Source: CAWBXL01 sp963837365
GTDB taxonomy: Bacteria > Acidobacteriota > Terriglobia > Terriglobales > Acidobacteriaceae
Reading direction: 5' to 3'
Assembly (NCBI GenBank): GCA_963837365.1
Contig: CAWIMW010000002.1
Coordinates: forward strand, 1,054,001 to 1,118,000
DNA length: 64,000 bases
Below the pieces are notes generated by a model that searched no databases, was not told where the DNA came from, and saw only the letters and a program-made list of their open reading frames with translations. The translations under genes were made by a program, and so were the position numbers. Positions 57,028 to 64,000 of this stretch are shown piece after piece; the first letter of the stretch is position 1, and each line of letters starts with the position of its first letter.

Positions 57028-57678
57028 CTAGCTTTTTGCCTTGGCCTTCAACTTCACATCGCCATCGGAAATATCCACCGAAAATTCTACCGCCTGGCAA
57101 CCGTATTGTTTGCGAATCTGGTCAGTCTTTTTCTGCACAAAGGCCGAGAAGCTTTCCAGGTCGCCCACGCTTTTGCCGGATTTCTGTTTGGCTTCGGACA
57201 GCGCCAGATAGAGCTTCTCCACCCGGTCGCGTTCCGTCCGCGCGTCGCTACATTCCACAGTAAACGGCTGTTTCTCGAGGGCCGGGGCCGCAGCCGCCGC
57301 GGAGCCAGTGGGCCCGCCTCCCGTGGTGGAGTGGCCTACGCCATAAACCTTGTGCTCAGGTTCGTGCGCGGTTTCGCGCACCCCTTGCACAGAAAGCAAC
57401 GCATCCTGCGGACGCCGATAACCTTCCTCCCGAATGCGCCCCTTCTTGCGCCAAAGGTCGCTATAGATCGCATAGCGCTGCGCCATCTCGTTATAGCGGA
57501 AACGCTGGGAGAAACTCATCCGTCCGCCATCGCTGAACTTCCGCAGCAGGGCGAGGACCTTCCACTCCAGATCAGTAGGCGGTTTCTTGGTGGGATTGCT
57601 GAAGAAAATCTCGTACTCGATCTTCAATCGCCGCATGTGCGAGTCGAGCAGCGTGAGTTCTTCATCAATCGTCGGCAA
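57028..57678 (-). CDS. Uncharacterised protein (possibly MXAN_5187-like domain)
   Basis: Predicted cytoplasmic protein of 216 residues if TTG at 57678 is the start, which is preceded by AGGAG nine bases upstream; the frame is open to a TTG at 57759. The N-terminal half is helical and charged (LTLLDSHMRRLKIEYEIFFS, WKVLALLRKFSDGGRMSFSQ, YNEMAQRYAIYSDLWRKKGR), and the pattern recalls the C-terminal domain of Myxococcus MXAN_5187, though I am not certain. An Ala/Gly linker (GGGPTGSAAAAAP) joins a second helical domain (EKLYLALSEAKQKSGKSVGD, VQKKTDQIRKQYGCQAVEFS) ending with a Lys-rich strand. No enzyme motif. It lies upstream of purH on the same strand. Confidence 0.55.
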   Translation of the reverse strand: MPTIDEELTLLDSHMRRLKIEYEIFFSNPTKKPPTDLEWKVLALLRKFSDGGRMSFSQRFRYNEMAQRYAIYSDLWRKKGRIREEGYRRPQDALLSVQGVRETAHEPEHKVYGVGHSTTGGGPTGSAAAAAPALEKQPFTVECSDARTERDRVEKLYLALSEAKQKSGKSVGDLESFSAFVQKKTDQIRKQYGCQAVEFSVDISDGDVKLKAKAKS

Positions 57679-57853
57679 GCGGAGAATCTCCTGGCAACAG
57701 TCTAGGGCTTTGAACCCAAGCAAACGAGGTACCCGTGGGCCACCGAAGGGATGGTACAAAAGTACCCAACGGTAACCAGCCCTTTCCGTTTCGGCTCACA
57801 AGGGATCAGCCATGCCGTGCTTTGCGTTCCGCTATGCCATCTGCGAAACTCTC

Positions 57854-57897
57854 TGAGAACTGGGAACTGAGAACTGGGAAATGGAACTGAGAACTGA
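57854..57897 (+). repeat. Short direct repeats (GAACTG type) before mutL
   Basis: Three imperfect copies of TGAGAACTG with variants (GGGAACTGAGAACTGGGAA). The unit overlaps the upstream alternative start of mutL. Confidence 0.6.
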
Positions 57898-57907
57898 TAA
57901 ATCCCCC

Positions 57908-59860
57908 ATGGGCCGCATCCACGTACTGTCAGAAAACGTAGCCAACAAGATCGCCGCCGGCGAGGTGGTGGAGCGCCCGGCCTCGGTGGTCAAAGAACTG
58001 CTGGAAAACTCCCTGGATGCAGGTTCAACTCGAATCAGAATTAACGTAGAAGCCGGAGGCAAAAAGTTAATCCAGATCACCGACAACGGCTGCGGCATGG
58101 TGCGGGATGATGCCCTGCTGGCTTTCGAACGCCATGCGACGTCCAAGATCAAGAATGCCGAAGACCTGCTGAGTGTGGCCACACTGGGCTTTCGCGGAGA
58201 GGCCCTGCCTTCGATCGCATCCGTGTCCCGCCTGCGCCTGGAAACCCGCGCCCCGGAAGAAACATCGGGCACGGTCATCGAAATCAATGGCGGCAAGATT
58301 TACAAAGTCGAGGAAGCCGGCCTGCCCGCGGGAACTTCCATCACTATCCACGATCTTTTCTTTAATACTCCCGCGCGCAAGAAATTCCTGAAGGCAGAGT
58401 CCACCGAACTCTCGCACATCACTTCGCTGGTCACAAATTACGCGCTGGCCCACCCCGACAAACACTTCGAACTGCACTCGGCGACCAACGCCGTGCTGGT
58501 AGTGTCTCCCGTCGCGGGACGCAGCGAGCGGATATACCAGGTTTTCGGCAAAGAAATTTTGGACCAACTGATCCCGGTCGCCGCCGTCCAGCCGCTCCAA
58601 CGCATCGGCTTGCCCCAGCCTCCGCCCTGGCGCAAAGTGGCGGAGGAAGATCAAGCCCCCAAAGACCCTGGCGAACTGCGGCTCCACGGCTTTGTCTCCA
58701 GGCCGGAAATCCAGAAGCTCAACCGCAACTCCATTTACATCTTCGTGAACGGGCGCCTGATCCGCGACCGCCTGATCCAGCACGCCATCGTCGAAGCCTA
58801 CCGCAACATCCTGCCGCCGACTGTTTTCCCGGTCGTGCTTGTGTTTCTGGAGCTGCCCAGTGGTGAAGTGGACGTGAATGTCCACCCTTCGAAAACTGAA
58901 GTGCGTTTCCGCCAGCAGTCCGTCACTCACGATTTCGTTCGCGACTCGATCCGCGCCGCCTTGATGAAGGCCCGCCCTGTCCCGCAATTTGCCGTCGAAA
59001 TTAACGCTCACCCTACGGCAACTCCGTCGCTGACCCCCGGCGCGCGCGCTTCCACTGTGGACATCTCCGCCTGGCGCGCCGCCAACCTGCCGCCCGGCTT
59101 CGAATTACAGCCACCGGCCATTCCGCCGCAGACCGAACATCTGCAATTTGCCGGAGAGAGTATCGCGGTGGAAGCCAACGCGGCTCAGGCCGTGGCCCAG
59201 CTGCCCGAACAATATGTCCCCGGGGACAACTGCGCTCCGCCGATTCCCGAAGAAGCCGAGTTCACTGATCTTGCGCCTGCGTTAGCATCCCTCAAGCCAC
59301 TGGGCCAGATCCGCGAATCGTTCATACTGGCGGTGAATCCGGAAGGCCTATGGATCATTGACCAGCATGTGGCCCACGAGCGTGTGCTGTTTGAAAAAGT
59401 GCTGAAACAGCGCGCGGCGCAGCAAGTCGAGGGCCAGCGCCTGCTCATGCCCCTGCTGATTGAACTGACTCCCGCGCAACAGGCAGTCTTCACCGAGATT
59501 TCAGAAGAGCTGAATCAAAACGGCTTCGAAGCCGAACCCTTCGGCGCGCGCAGCATCGCCATCAAACTCGCGCCCGCAGATGTGGATGCCCCACAAGTCG
59601 AAAAAATGCTGCACGAACTGCTCGACCAATTCGCCCGCGAAGAACAATCGCTGAACCTGGAAAAAATCCGCACCCGCATCGCCGCCACCATCGCCTGCCA
59701 CGCCGCCATCAAAGTCAATATGCCGCTGGAGCAGAACAAAATGGAGTGGCTGCTCCAGGAACTCGCCAAAACCGCCTGCCCCATGACCTGCCCCCACGGC
59801 CGCCCTGTAGTTCTGCGATACTCAATGAAGGACATTCAGAAGGCATTTAAGAGAATTTGA
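57908..59860 (+). CDS. mutL: DNA mismatch repair protein MutL with endonuclease motif
   Basis: Mismatch-repair coordinator of about 650 residues. The GHKL ATPase is intact: IAAGEVVERPASVVKELLEN with catalytic Glu30, DNGCGM, and TLGFRGEALPSIASVS. The C-terminal domain carries the endonuclease set of nicking MutLs: DQHVAHERVLFE (variant of DQHA-x2-E-x4-E), ACHAAIK and CPHGRPVV. This species therefore probably uses a MutH-independent pathway. A Pro/Ala-rich linker of about 100 residues joins the halves. ATG at 57908 is preferred, since it starts GRIHVLSENVANKIAAGEV; an in-frame ATG at 57881 lies inside a short repeat and adds nine residues. No clear ribosome site precedes either. Confidence 0.96.
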   Translation: MGRIHVLSENVANKIAAGEVVERPASVVKELLENSLDAGSTRIRINVEAGGKKLIQITDNGCGMVRDDALLAFERHATSKIKNAEDLLSVATLGFRGEALPSIASVSRLRLETRAPEETSGTVIEINGGKIYKVEEAGLPAGTSITIHDLFFNTPARKKFLKAESTELSHITSLVTNYALAHPDKHFELHSATNAVLVVSPVAGRSERIYQVFGKEILDQLIPVAAVQPLQRIGLPQPPPWRKVAEEDQAPKDPGELRLHGFVSRPEIQKLNRNSIYIFVNGRLIRDRLIQHAIVEAYRNILPPTVFPVVLVFLELPSGEVDVNVHPSKTEVRFRQQSVTHDFVRDSIRAALMKARPVPQFAVEINAHPTATPSLTPGARASTVDISAWRAANLPPGFELQPPAIPPQTEHLQFAGESIAVEANAAQAVAQLPEQYVPGDNCAPPIPEEAEFTDLAPALASLKPLGQIRESFILAVNPEGLWIIDQHVAHERVLFEKVLKQRAAQQVEGQRLLMPLLIELTPAQQAVFTEISEELNQNGFEAEPFGARSIAIKLAPADVDAPQVEKMLHELLDQFAREEQSLNLEKIRTRIAATIACHAAIKVNMPLEQNKMEWLLQELAKTACPMTCPHGRPVVLRYSMKDIQKAFKRI

Positions 59861-59866
59861 AAACAA

Positions 59867-59932
59867 AGCTATCAGCTTTCAGCCTTCAGCTATCAGTCCT
59901 GGCTGAAAGCTGACGGCTGAGAGCTGATAGCT
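59867..59932. repeat. Dispersed inverted repeat (AGCTATCAGC type)
   Basis: AGCTATCAGCTTTCAGCC (59867-59884) pairs with GGCTGAGAGCTGATAGCT (59915-59932), an 18-bp stem with one mismatch; the inner parts repeat the same words (TTCAGCTATCAG, GGCTGAAAGCTGAC). It lies between mutL and the next gene and could fold in the mRNA just before the latter's start. Confidence 0.65.
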
Positions 59933-59936
59933 ATTT

Positions 59937-60788
59937 ATGACTGATCTCGAACTCCACGAACAACGCCGCGAAAAGTGGCGGCTGACCGGCAAGGCCATAC
60001 GCACCCTCGAAGATGCGCGCGCATTCCTCGAGCTGGCCGGTTTCTGCCAGATGTACCCGCTGCGCCCGCCCGCGCTGCTGCCAACCTTCATCGGCGCGTG
60101 GCTGGGGTCGGACGTGAACCTCCCCACCCGCCAGCGTTCCTTCGCCGACCCACGGGTGCAGGAAGCCACCGAGATGATGGTCCGCCTGCTGCGCGAGCAG
60201 ATTGCCTACGAGGCCAATTTGTTCGATGAGAACAACGCATTCCTGATCACCGCGTCGGTCTTTCCTTATTTTTACGCGCTGGTGGGTGAGCGCAACCCCA
60301 AGCAGCCCCCGAAGCCGGGGTCGCGCTCGCCGTATTCGCAGCTCGCGTGCGACACCTTCGCCGCCATCCAGCGCGGTGGCCCGATTTCAAAACCCAAGCT
60401 GATTGAAACCATCGGTGGAGGAGTGTCCACCGCCGGCCTGGACAAAGCTTTAGGCGAGCTGTGGTCGAAACTACGCATCACCCGTGTGGACTATAACCCC
60501 AGTGAAGGTGCGTTCTGGGATGTACTCTACCGCTGGGCGCCGGACGCGGTGCGGGAAGGAATAGAGTTGTCGGTCGCAGAAGCCCTTTCCGCACTGCTGT
60601 CAAAATATCTGGATTGCGTCGTCGCCGCCGACCAGCAGGAAATTGAAACCTTCCTGGGCAACTTCGTTCCCCGCTCGCGGGTGCGGGAGGCAGTAAACGC
60701 ACTGCTGGCTGCAAGGGAGCTAGATTTTGTGCGGGTGGGGAGCCGGTCGCTGATTCAGATTACCGCACCGAAAGTAGTGAGAACCTGA
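59937..60788 (+). CDS. Conserved hypothetical, possible AlkZ/YcaQ-like winged-helix protein
   Basis: Predicted cytoplasmic protein of 283 residues. I do not know an assigned function. Two winged-helix-like stretches can be made out: GPISKPKLIETIGGGVSTAG followed by DKALGELWSKLRITRVDYNP and WDVLYRWAPDAVREG, and near the C terminus PRSRVREAVNALLAARELDF. The first recalls the winged-helix region of AlkZ/YcaQ-type DNA glycosylases, but the catalytic QxR or QxD motif of that family is not evident, so this remains a guess. The start ATG lies four bases after the inverted repeat, and no strong ribosome site is visible. It follows mutL by 76 bases on the same strand, and a shared role in DNA maintenance is possible. 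Confidence 0.6.
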   Translation: MTDLELHEQRREKWRLTGKAIRTLEDARAFLELAGFCQMYPLRPPALLPTFIGAWLGSDVNLPTRQRSFADPRVQEATEMMVRLLREQIAYEANLFDENNAFLITASVFPYFYALVGERNPKQPPKPGSRSPYSQLACDTFAAIQRGGPISKPKLIETIGGGVSTAGLDKALGELWSKLRITRVDYNPSEGAFWDVLYRWAPDAVREGIELSVAEALSALLSKYLDCVVAADQQEIETFLGNFVPRSRVREAVNALLAARELDFVRVGSRSLIQITAPKVVRT

Positions 60789-60908
60789 GGCACTCGTAGG
60801 GCGGGCACTCTGGCCCGCCTGCTGGCAGTGCCGAACATGCTGTGGAAAGCAACGCTCTTGACCCCGGATTTTGAGGTACCGCAGGCTGAGCGGACATGAG
60901 TGTCCGCT
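60789..60908. repeat. Two hairpins between convergent genes
   Basis: First: GGCACT (60789-60794) with AGTGCC (60827-60832), enclosing GGCGGGC (60800-60806) with GCCCGCC (60813-60819). Second: AGCGGACA (60889-60896) with TGTCCGCT (60901-60908), loop TGAG. Neither is followed by a T run. They may be dispersed repeats or transcription barriers between the convergent genes. Confidence 0.5.
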
Positions 60909-60921
60909 CTACACAAGGACC

Positions 60922-63900
60922 TCAATCCGGTTCAATCGCAGGCATCGAACGGCGCCTTGATAACGGTGTATCCGGCGGGGGCGGCACAGGCAGTGCGATC
61001 TCCATGGTGCCCACATGGCTGTTGGCCATGTCCTCGACCCCGAGCCGCATCGAGGTGCTCTTCACCGGCACATCGATCTCCTGGTGCAGGCGCAAACCTC
61101 CTAACAAAACGTCCCGCATAACGTTCGCTTTGAGATCTGAAACCGCCTGGCTGATTCCGCTTGCCGCCAGCCTCCCATCTTCGTCAAAGGCGGTAACCAT
61201 GAAGTTGAAAATACCTTGATACATTCCAGCCGCAGATGCCGTGAAATGCAAGTCCGCAGGGGTGACCGCATACTCCACTGCGTAACGCTGCATCTCGGCC
61301 GGCGGTGGTTCTTTTTTATGTTTTTTCTTGGCGGGCTCATCCGTCGTTTCGGACTTGACCATCCGGGGTTTGCCAACCGGGACCACCTTGGCCGCAAAAA
61401 CGATCTGCTGGGATTGCGGCGCGCCATGCTGCATGGCTGCCCGCGCCAGATTGGAAGTAAGATCTTTGGACGGCTTGGCCGGGGCGGCGGGATCGACTCC
61501 GTAGTAGCCGCGGCGATAGGCAAGATGATATTTCGCTCCTGCCAGCGATACTTTGATTTTCCTGAATTTCCCGTCATATTTCCGGTTGGTGGGCGTGTAA
61601 GACAACGCATAGTAATTCGCGCCTTGTTCCGAAGCGATCGAGATGGCACGCGCGATTCCATTGGTGTTGTAGAACGCTTCTCCACCGGTATCGGCTGCCA
61701 GTTGGTCCATGGTGGCATGCTCACTTATTAGCGATGTATTGAATTGTTCGAGTTGGTCCTGCATTACGGCCACGGGCAGGTCTGACTGCGGATTTCGCCG
61801 TGGTGGTCCCGCAGGCACTCGTGTCCCGGGCCCGGAAAGAATTGAGCCCTGCATGGAAATCGGCGAGAGACCGTCATTACTGGCCGCGCTGAAGAGCGGG
61901 TTGGTCGTGAGCCCCTTTACGTCCACGGGATAGAGCGCCACGTGGGCCTCGGCCATCAGATTCGCAACTTTCTTCAGACTTTCGCCATATATTGAACCTT
62001 GCAGATACGGAGTCTCTCCGTTTGCACTCGGTGCAATCCCCAATTGAAAAGATCCAGAGAGCCACACCACGTTTTTTCTGCCGGGAATTCCAGTCAAATA
62101 GCGCGCCAGCTGGGCGAATGCGTCCACCGTGATATACATGCGCTGGTCCGCTTGCACTGTGCGCGATTCGGCTTCCTGCAACTGAATTGACTCCACAAAA
62201 AACTTCAGATTGGGAAGAAGACGGGCAGTTTGTTCTCCCGCCTCGAGCAAAGGAACGACCTCGTCCGCTTGTATGGGGCGGTGGCGCAATGACTTTTTTC
62301 TGCTCTTTACCGCTGCCAACAGAGTGTTTTCATCCTGGGTAAACCCCTGAAACATCTGTAATGAGCTACCCAGCGTGCACAGCGCAAATTGCGCATCTTT
62401 TGATTTATTTTTCAGGAATTTCACCAGTTCATCCTGCGCGTAGACCTGGTCAGCCAGCGGGGTGTTGAGCAAATCGAATAGAACTACGGTCACCGCGCCG
62501 GGTTCACCAGCCTGGGAGCGGTTGGAAAAGATATTGGGTGGCAGCTTCTCCTCAATTGCGGCGGGTGCCGTAATTGGGGCGGATACCGCCGCCGCTGCCT
62601 TCTGCGCCTCGTCATACTCCGACAGTTGGCTTAGCGTTTGCGGTTTTCCATCTTCACCAACTGTGAAATCGGACCGTTGCAGCCCCTTGACCGGGTGTCC
62701 CTTGGAATCAGTGACGACCACGTCCAGGGCCACCACCTGGGTTGCGGTATGAATGACGAGAGTGGGCGCCTCCGGTCCTGCGCTAGTTTTCGTCACTGTC
62801 GCTGGCACTTCTTGGGTTGTTTCCAGTCTGAGTCGATCTGCCTTCTGCGCCGTAGCAGCCGCAGGGACGTCGGTTGTCCCGGACGACTCAGCACTAAGCC
62901 CTTCGCTGGTGGATGAAACAAATATCGGCTCGGACTCGTTCGCCTGGCCGGCCTGCGGAACAGGAACGTAGAGTCCAGGTGCGTCCGCTTTTACCGCAAT
63001 GTACTGGGTGCGTTCCGCCGGCGACATTTCGCGGAGCGGATAAATATCCAGGAAAGTTCCTGCCAGCACCGCCAGTTGCCGTCCGTCAGGTGAAAGCGCG
63101 AAGTTCTGCGCGCCTAGAAACGGCTCATCAATCTTGAGCGAAAGAAGAGAGTTGCCGCTGGCGGTATCAAAAACCTGCACCATTTGCTCAAGATATTGTT
63201 CGCTATCAGGGGTTGGATCGCTCGTATTTAAGGAAGTATCCGTCGTCGTGGCTGGGATCACAGTGGTTCCCGTAGCAAAACGGCTGCCGTCTTCACTGCG
63301 GTTCACTGCCGGACGATAGCGGCACGAGTTCCAGCGTTGCCTCCACAGCGCTGTTCCCGTGAGGGTAAACGCACTGACACTGTAGTTGTCACCCTGCACA
63401 GGGCAGCGGCCGACGAGAATGGTGTTCGCGCTGGTGTACAGGAGGTCGGGAGACGCTTTTGTCCGCACTCTCGTAATATTGGTGCGTTCTTTTGCCGTCG
63501 GGCCAAACCGCATCAGCCAAATATTCCCGCGATGCAGCGCATCTGCGAAACCAGCGCCGGTCGCTTCCATACGGACCACGCCCCGCGACTCGATCACTCG
63601 CTGGACGGCCAATGAGTCCACATCCAGAAACGTGATCTTCACTCGTTCGCCGCTCTTCGTATGGTCATCCGTGGATGCTGCTTCCTGAGAAGTCTCCGTG
63701 ATGATCTGCTTGCCGTCGGGGGTAACCGCAATCCAAAGCAGTTCCCGAGGTGAATCGAGCACAAGCCGTTCTTCTAAATTCGCATTAATTTCATATAGCT
63801 GGTTCAGCCGCCGCAGCAGAAAACGCCCTGAACCCAGGGGCCACAGGTAGCGTCGCACGTCGTGCAGATACCACTCCGTTTCCCTGACGATGTTCCCCGA

Positions 63901-64000
63901 AGGCACCTCGATCACATCCGCGTGGATCAAGCGGTCGTTATGGCTCGGAGGACAAGCAGGCAAGCGCTTGAACAGCTTCTTCGGGTTATACGTCAGCAGC
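60922..64000 (-). CDS. VWFA-related acidobacterial protein, 5' end outside window
   Basis: C-terminal 1,025 codons of a larger protein: the frame is open through the window edge, and the codons before the first TTG (63963) read LLTYNPKKLFKRL, so the true start lies beyond 64000. The first 330 or so residues look like a propeller (LWIAVTPDGKQIITETS, NFALSPDGRQLAVLAGTFLD). A linker follows, then the acidobacterial VWFA-related domain: VVALDVVVTDSKGHPVKGLQ, RSDFTVGEDGKPQTLSQLSE, VTVVLFDLLNTPLADQ and GRKNVVWLSGSF, with a late YYALSYTPTNRKYDGKFRKI. The metal-binding DxSxS motif is not canonical (FDLLNT), as is common in this subgroup. A Lys-rich stretch (KKKHKKEPPP) precedes the final domain. Probably exported; function unknown. 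Confidence 0.85.
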   Translation of the reverse strand, partial: LLTYNPKKLFKRLPACPPSHNDRLIHADVIEVPSGNIVRETEWYLHDVRRYLWPLGSGRFLLRRLNQLYEINANLEERLVLDSPRELLWIAVTPDGKQIITETSQEAASTDDHTKSGERVKITFLDVDSLAVQRVIESRGVVRMEATGAGFADALHRGNIWLMRFGPTAKERTNITRVRTKASPDLLYTSANTILVGRCPVQGDNYSVSAFTLTGTALWRQRWNSCRYRPAVNRSEDGSRFATGTTVIPATTTDTSLNTSDPTPDSEQYLEQMVQVFDTASGNSLLSLKIDEPFLGAQNFALSPDGRQLAVLAGTFLDIYPLREMSPAERTQYIAVKADAPGLYVPVPQAGQANESEPIFVSSTSEGLSAESSGTTDVPAAATAQKADRLRLETTQEVPATVTKTSAGPEAPTLVIHTATQVVALDVVVTDSKGHPVKGLQRSDFTVGEDGKPQTLSQLSEYDEAQKAAAAVSAPITAPAAIEEKLPPNIFSNRSQAGEPGAVTVVLFDLLNTPLADQVYAQDELVKFLKNKSKDAQFALCTLGSSLQMFQGFTQDENTLLAAVKSRKKSLRHRPIQADEVVPLLEAGEQTARLLPNLKFFVESIQLQEAESRTVQADQRMYITVDAFAQLARYLTGIPGRKNVVWLSGSFQLGIAPSANGETPYLQGSIYGESLKKVANLMAEAHVALYPVDVKGLTTNPLFSAASNDGLSPISMQGSILSGPGTRVPAGPPRRNPQSDLPVAVMQDQLEQFNTSLISEHATMDQLAADTGGEAFYNTNGIARAISIASEQGANYYALSYTPTNRKYDGKFRKIKVSLAGAKYHLAYRRGYYGVDPAAPAKPSKDLTSNLARAAMQHGAPQSQQIVFAAKVVPVGKPRMVKSETTDEPAKKKHKKEPPPAEMQRYAVEYAVTPADLHFTASAAGMYQGIFNFMVTAFDEDGRLAASGISQAVSDLKANVMRDVLLGGLRLHQEIDVPVKSTSMRLGVEDMANSHVGTMEIALPVPPPPDTPLSRRRSMPAIEPD

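Overview
The window looks like chromosomal DNA of an acidobacterium, probably class Terriglobia (Koribacter/Terriglobus-like). This is inferred from gene content and not from a marker gene. The supporting families are two very large Oar-type TonB-dependent receptors with an N-terminal carboxypeptidase-regulatory domain, an acidobacterial VWFA-related protein, a YVTN-propeller lipoprotein, IPT/TIG-rich exoproteins, large secreted TPR proteins and a TPR-fused sulfatase-fold enzyme. No tRNA, rRNA, CRISPR array, integrase or transposase was recognised. Both end genes run off the window.

Layout. 1-2.4 kb: a di-heme cytochrome c (5' end outside the window) translationally coupled to a PQQ-dependent dehydrogenase. 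2.7-9.8 kb: a giant secreted propeller plus IPT/TIG repeat protein built from a higher-order repeat and broken by a one-base frameshift, ended by a clear terminator. 9.9-15.9 kb: YVTN lipoprotein with an overlapping DinB-like gene, TPR protein, GNAT acetyltransferase and ligA. 15.9-24.3 kb (minus strand): a secreted hypothetical protein, pruA, a MetX-like alpha/beta hydrolase, tnaA, and a GH18-like/deacetylase/glycosyltransferase fusion that joins PgaB- and PgaC-like activities in one chain. 24.3-35.6 kb: a GT39-like membrane protein, two Oar-like receptors and a TPR-fused sulfatase-fold protein. 35.7-38.6 kb: a small orphan gene and a serS / membrane protein / LolA-like cluster. 38.7-45.4 kb: a secreted TldD/TldE-like pair, a mono-heme cytochrome, a PafA-like phosphatase and pyrD. 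45.4-64 kb: a GH2 glycosidase, an OmpA-like protein, an M20 peptidase, dgt, a TPR protein, a lipoprotein, purH, an uncharacterised protein, mutL, a winged-helix-like protein and the VWFA-related protein.

Housekeeping functions (ligA, mutL, dgt, purH, pyrD, serS, pruA) alternate with a large set of exported proteins for oxidising alcohols or sugars in the periplasm, taking up polymers (Oar-like receptors), cleaving glycans and phosphoesters, and building exopolysaccharide. This fits a soil heterotroph. Several intergenic gaps hold short imperfect palindromes that look like dispersed chromosomal repeats. The points most worth following are the three-domain polysaccharide enzyme, the tnaA gene whose only homology-consistent start is ATC, the secreted TldD/TldE-like pair in which one partner has lost all metal ligands, and the frameshifted IPT giant.
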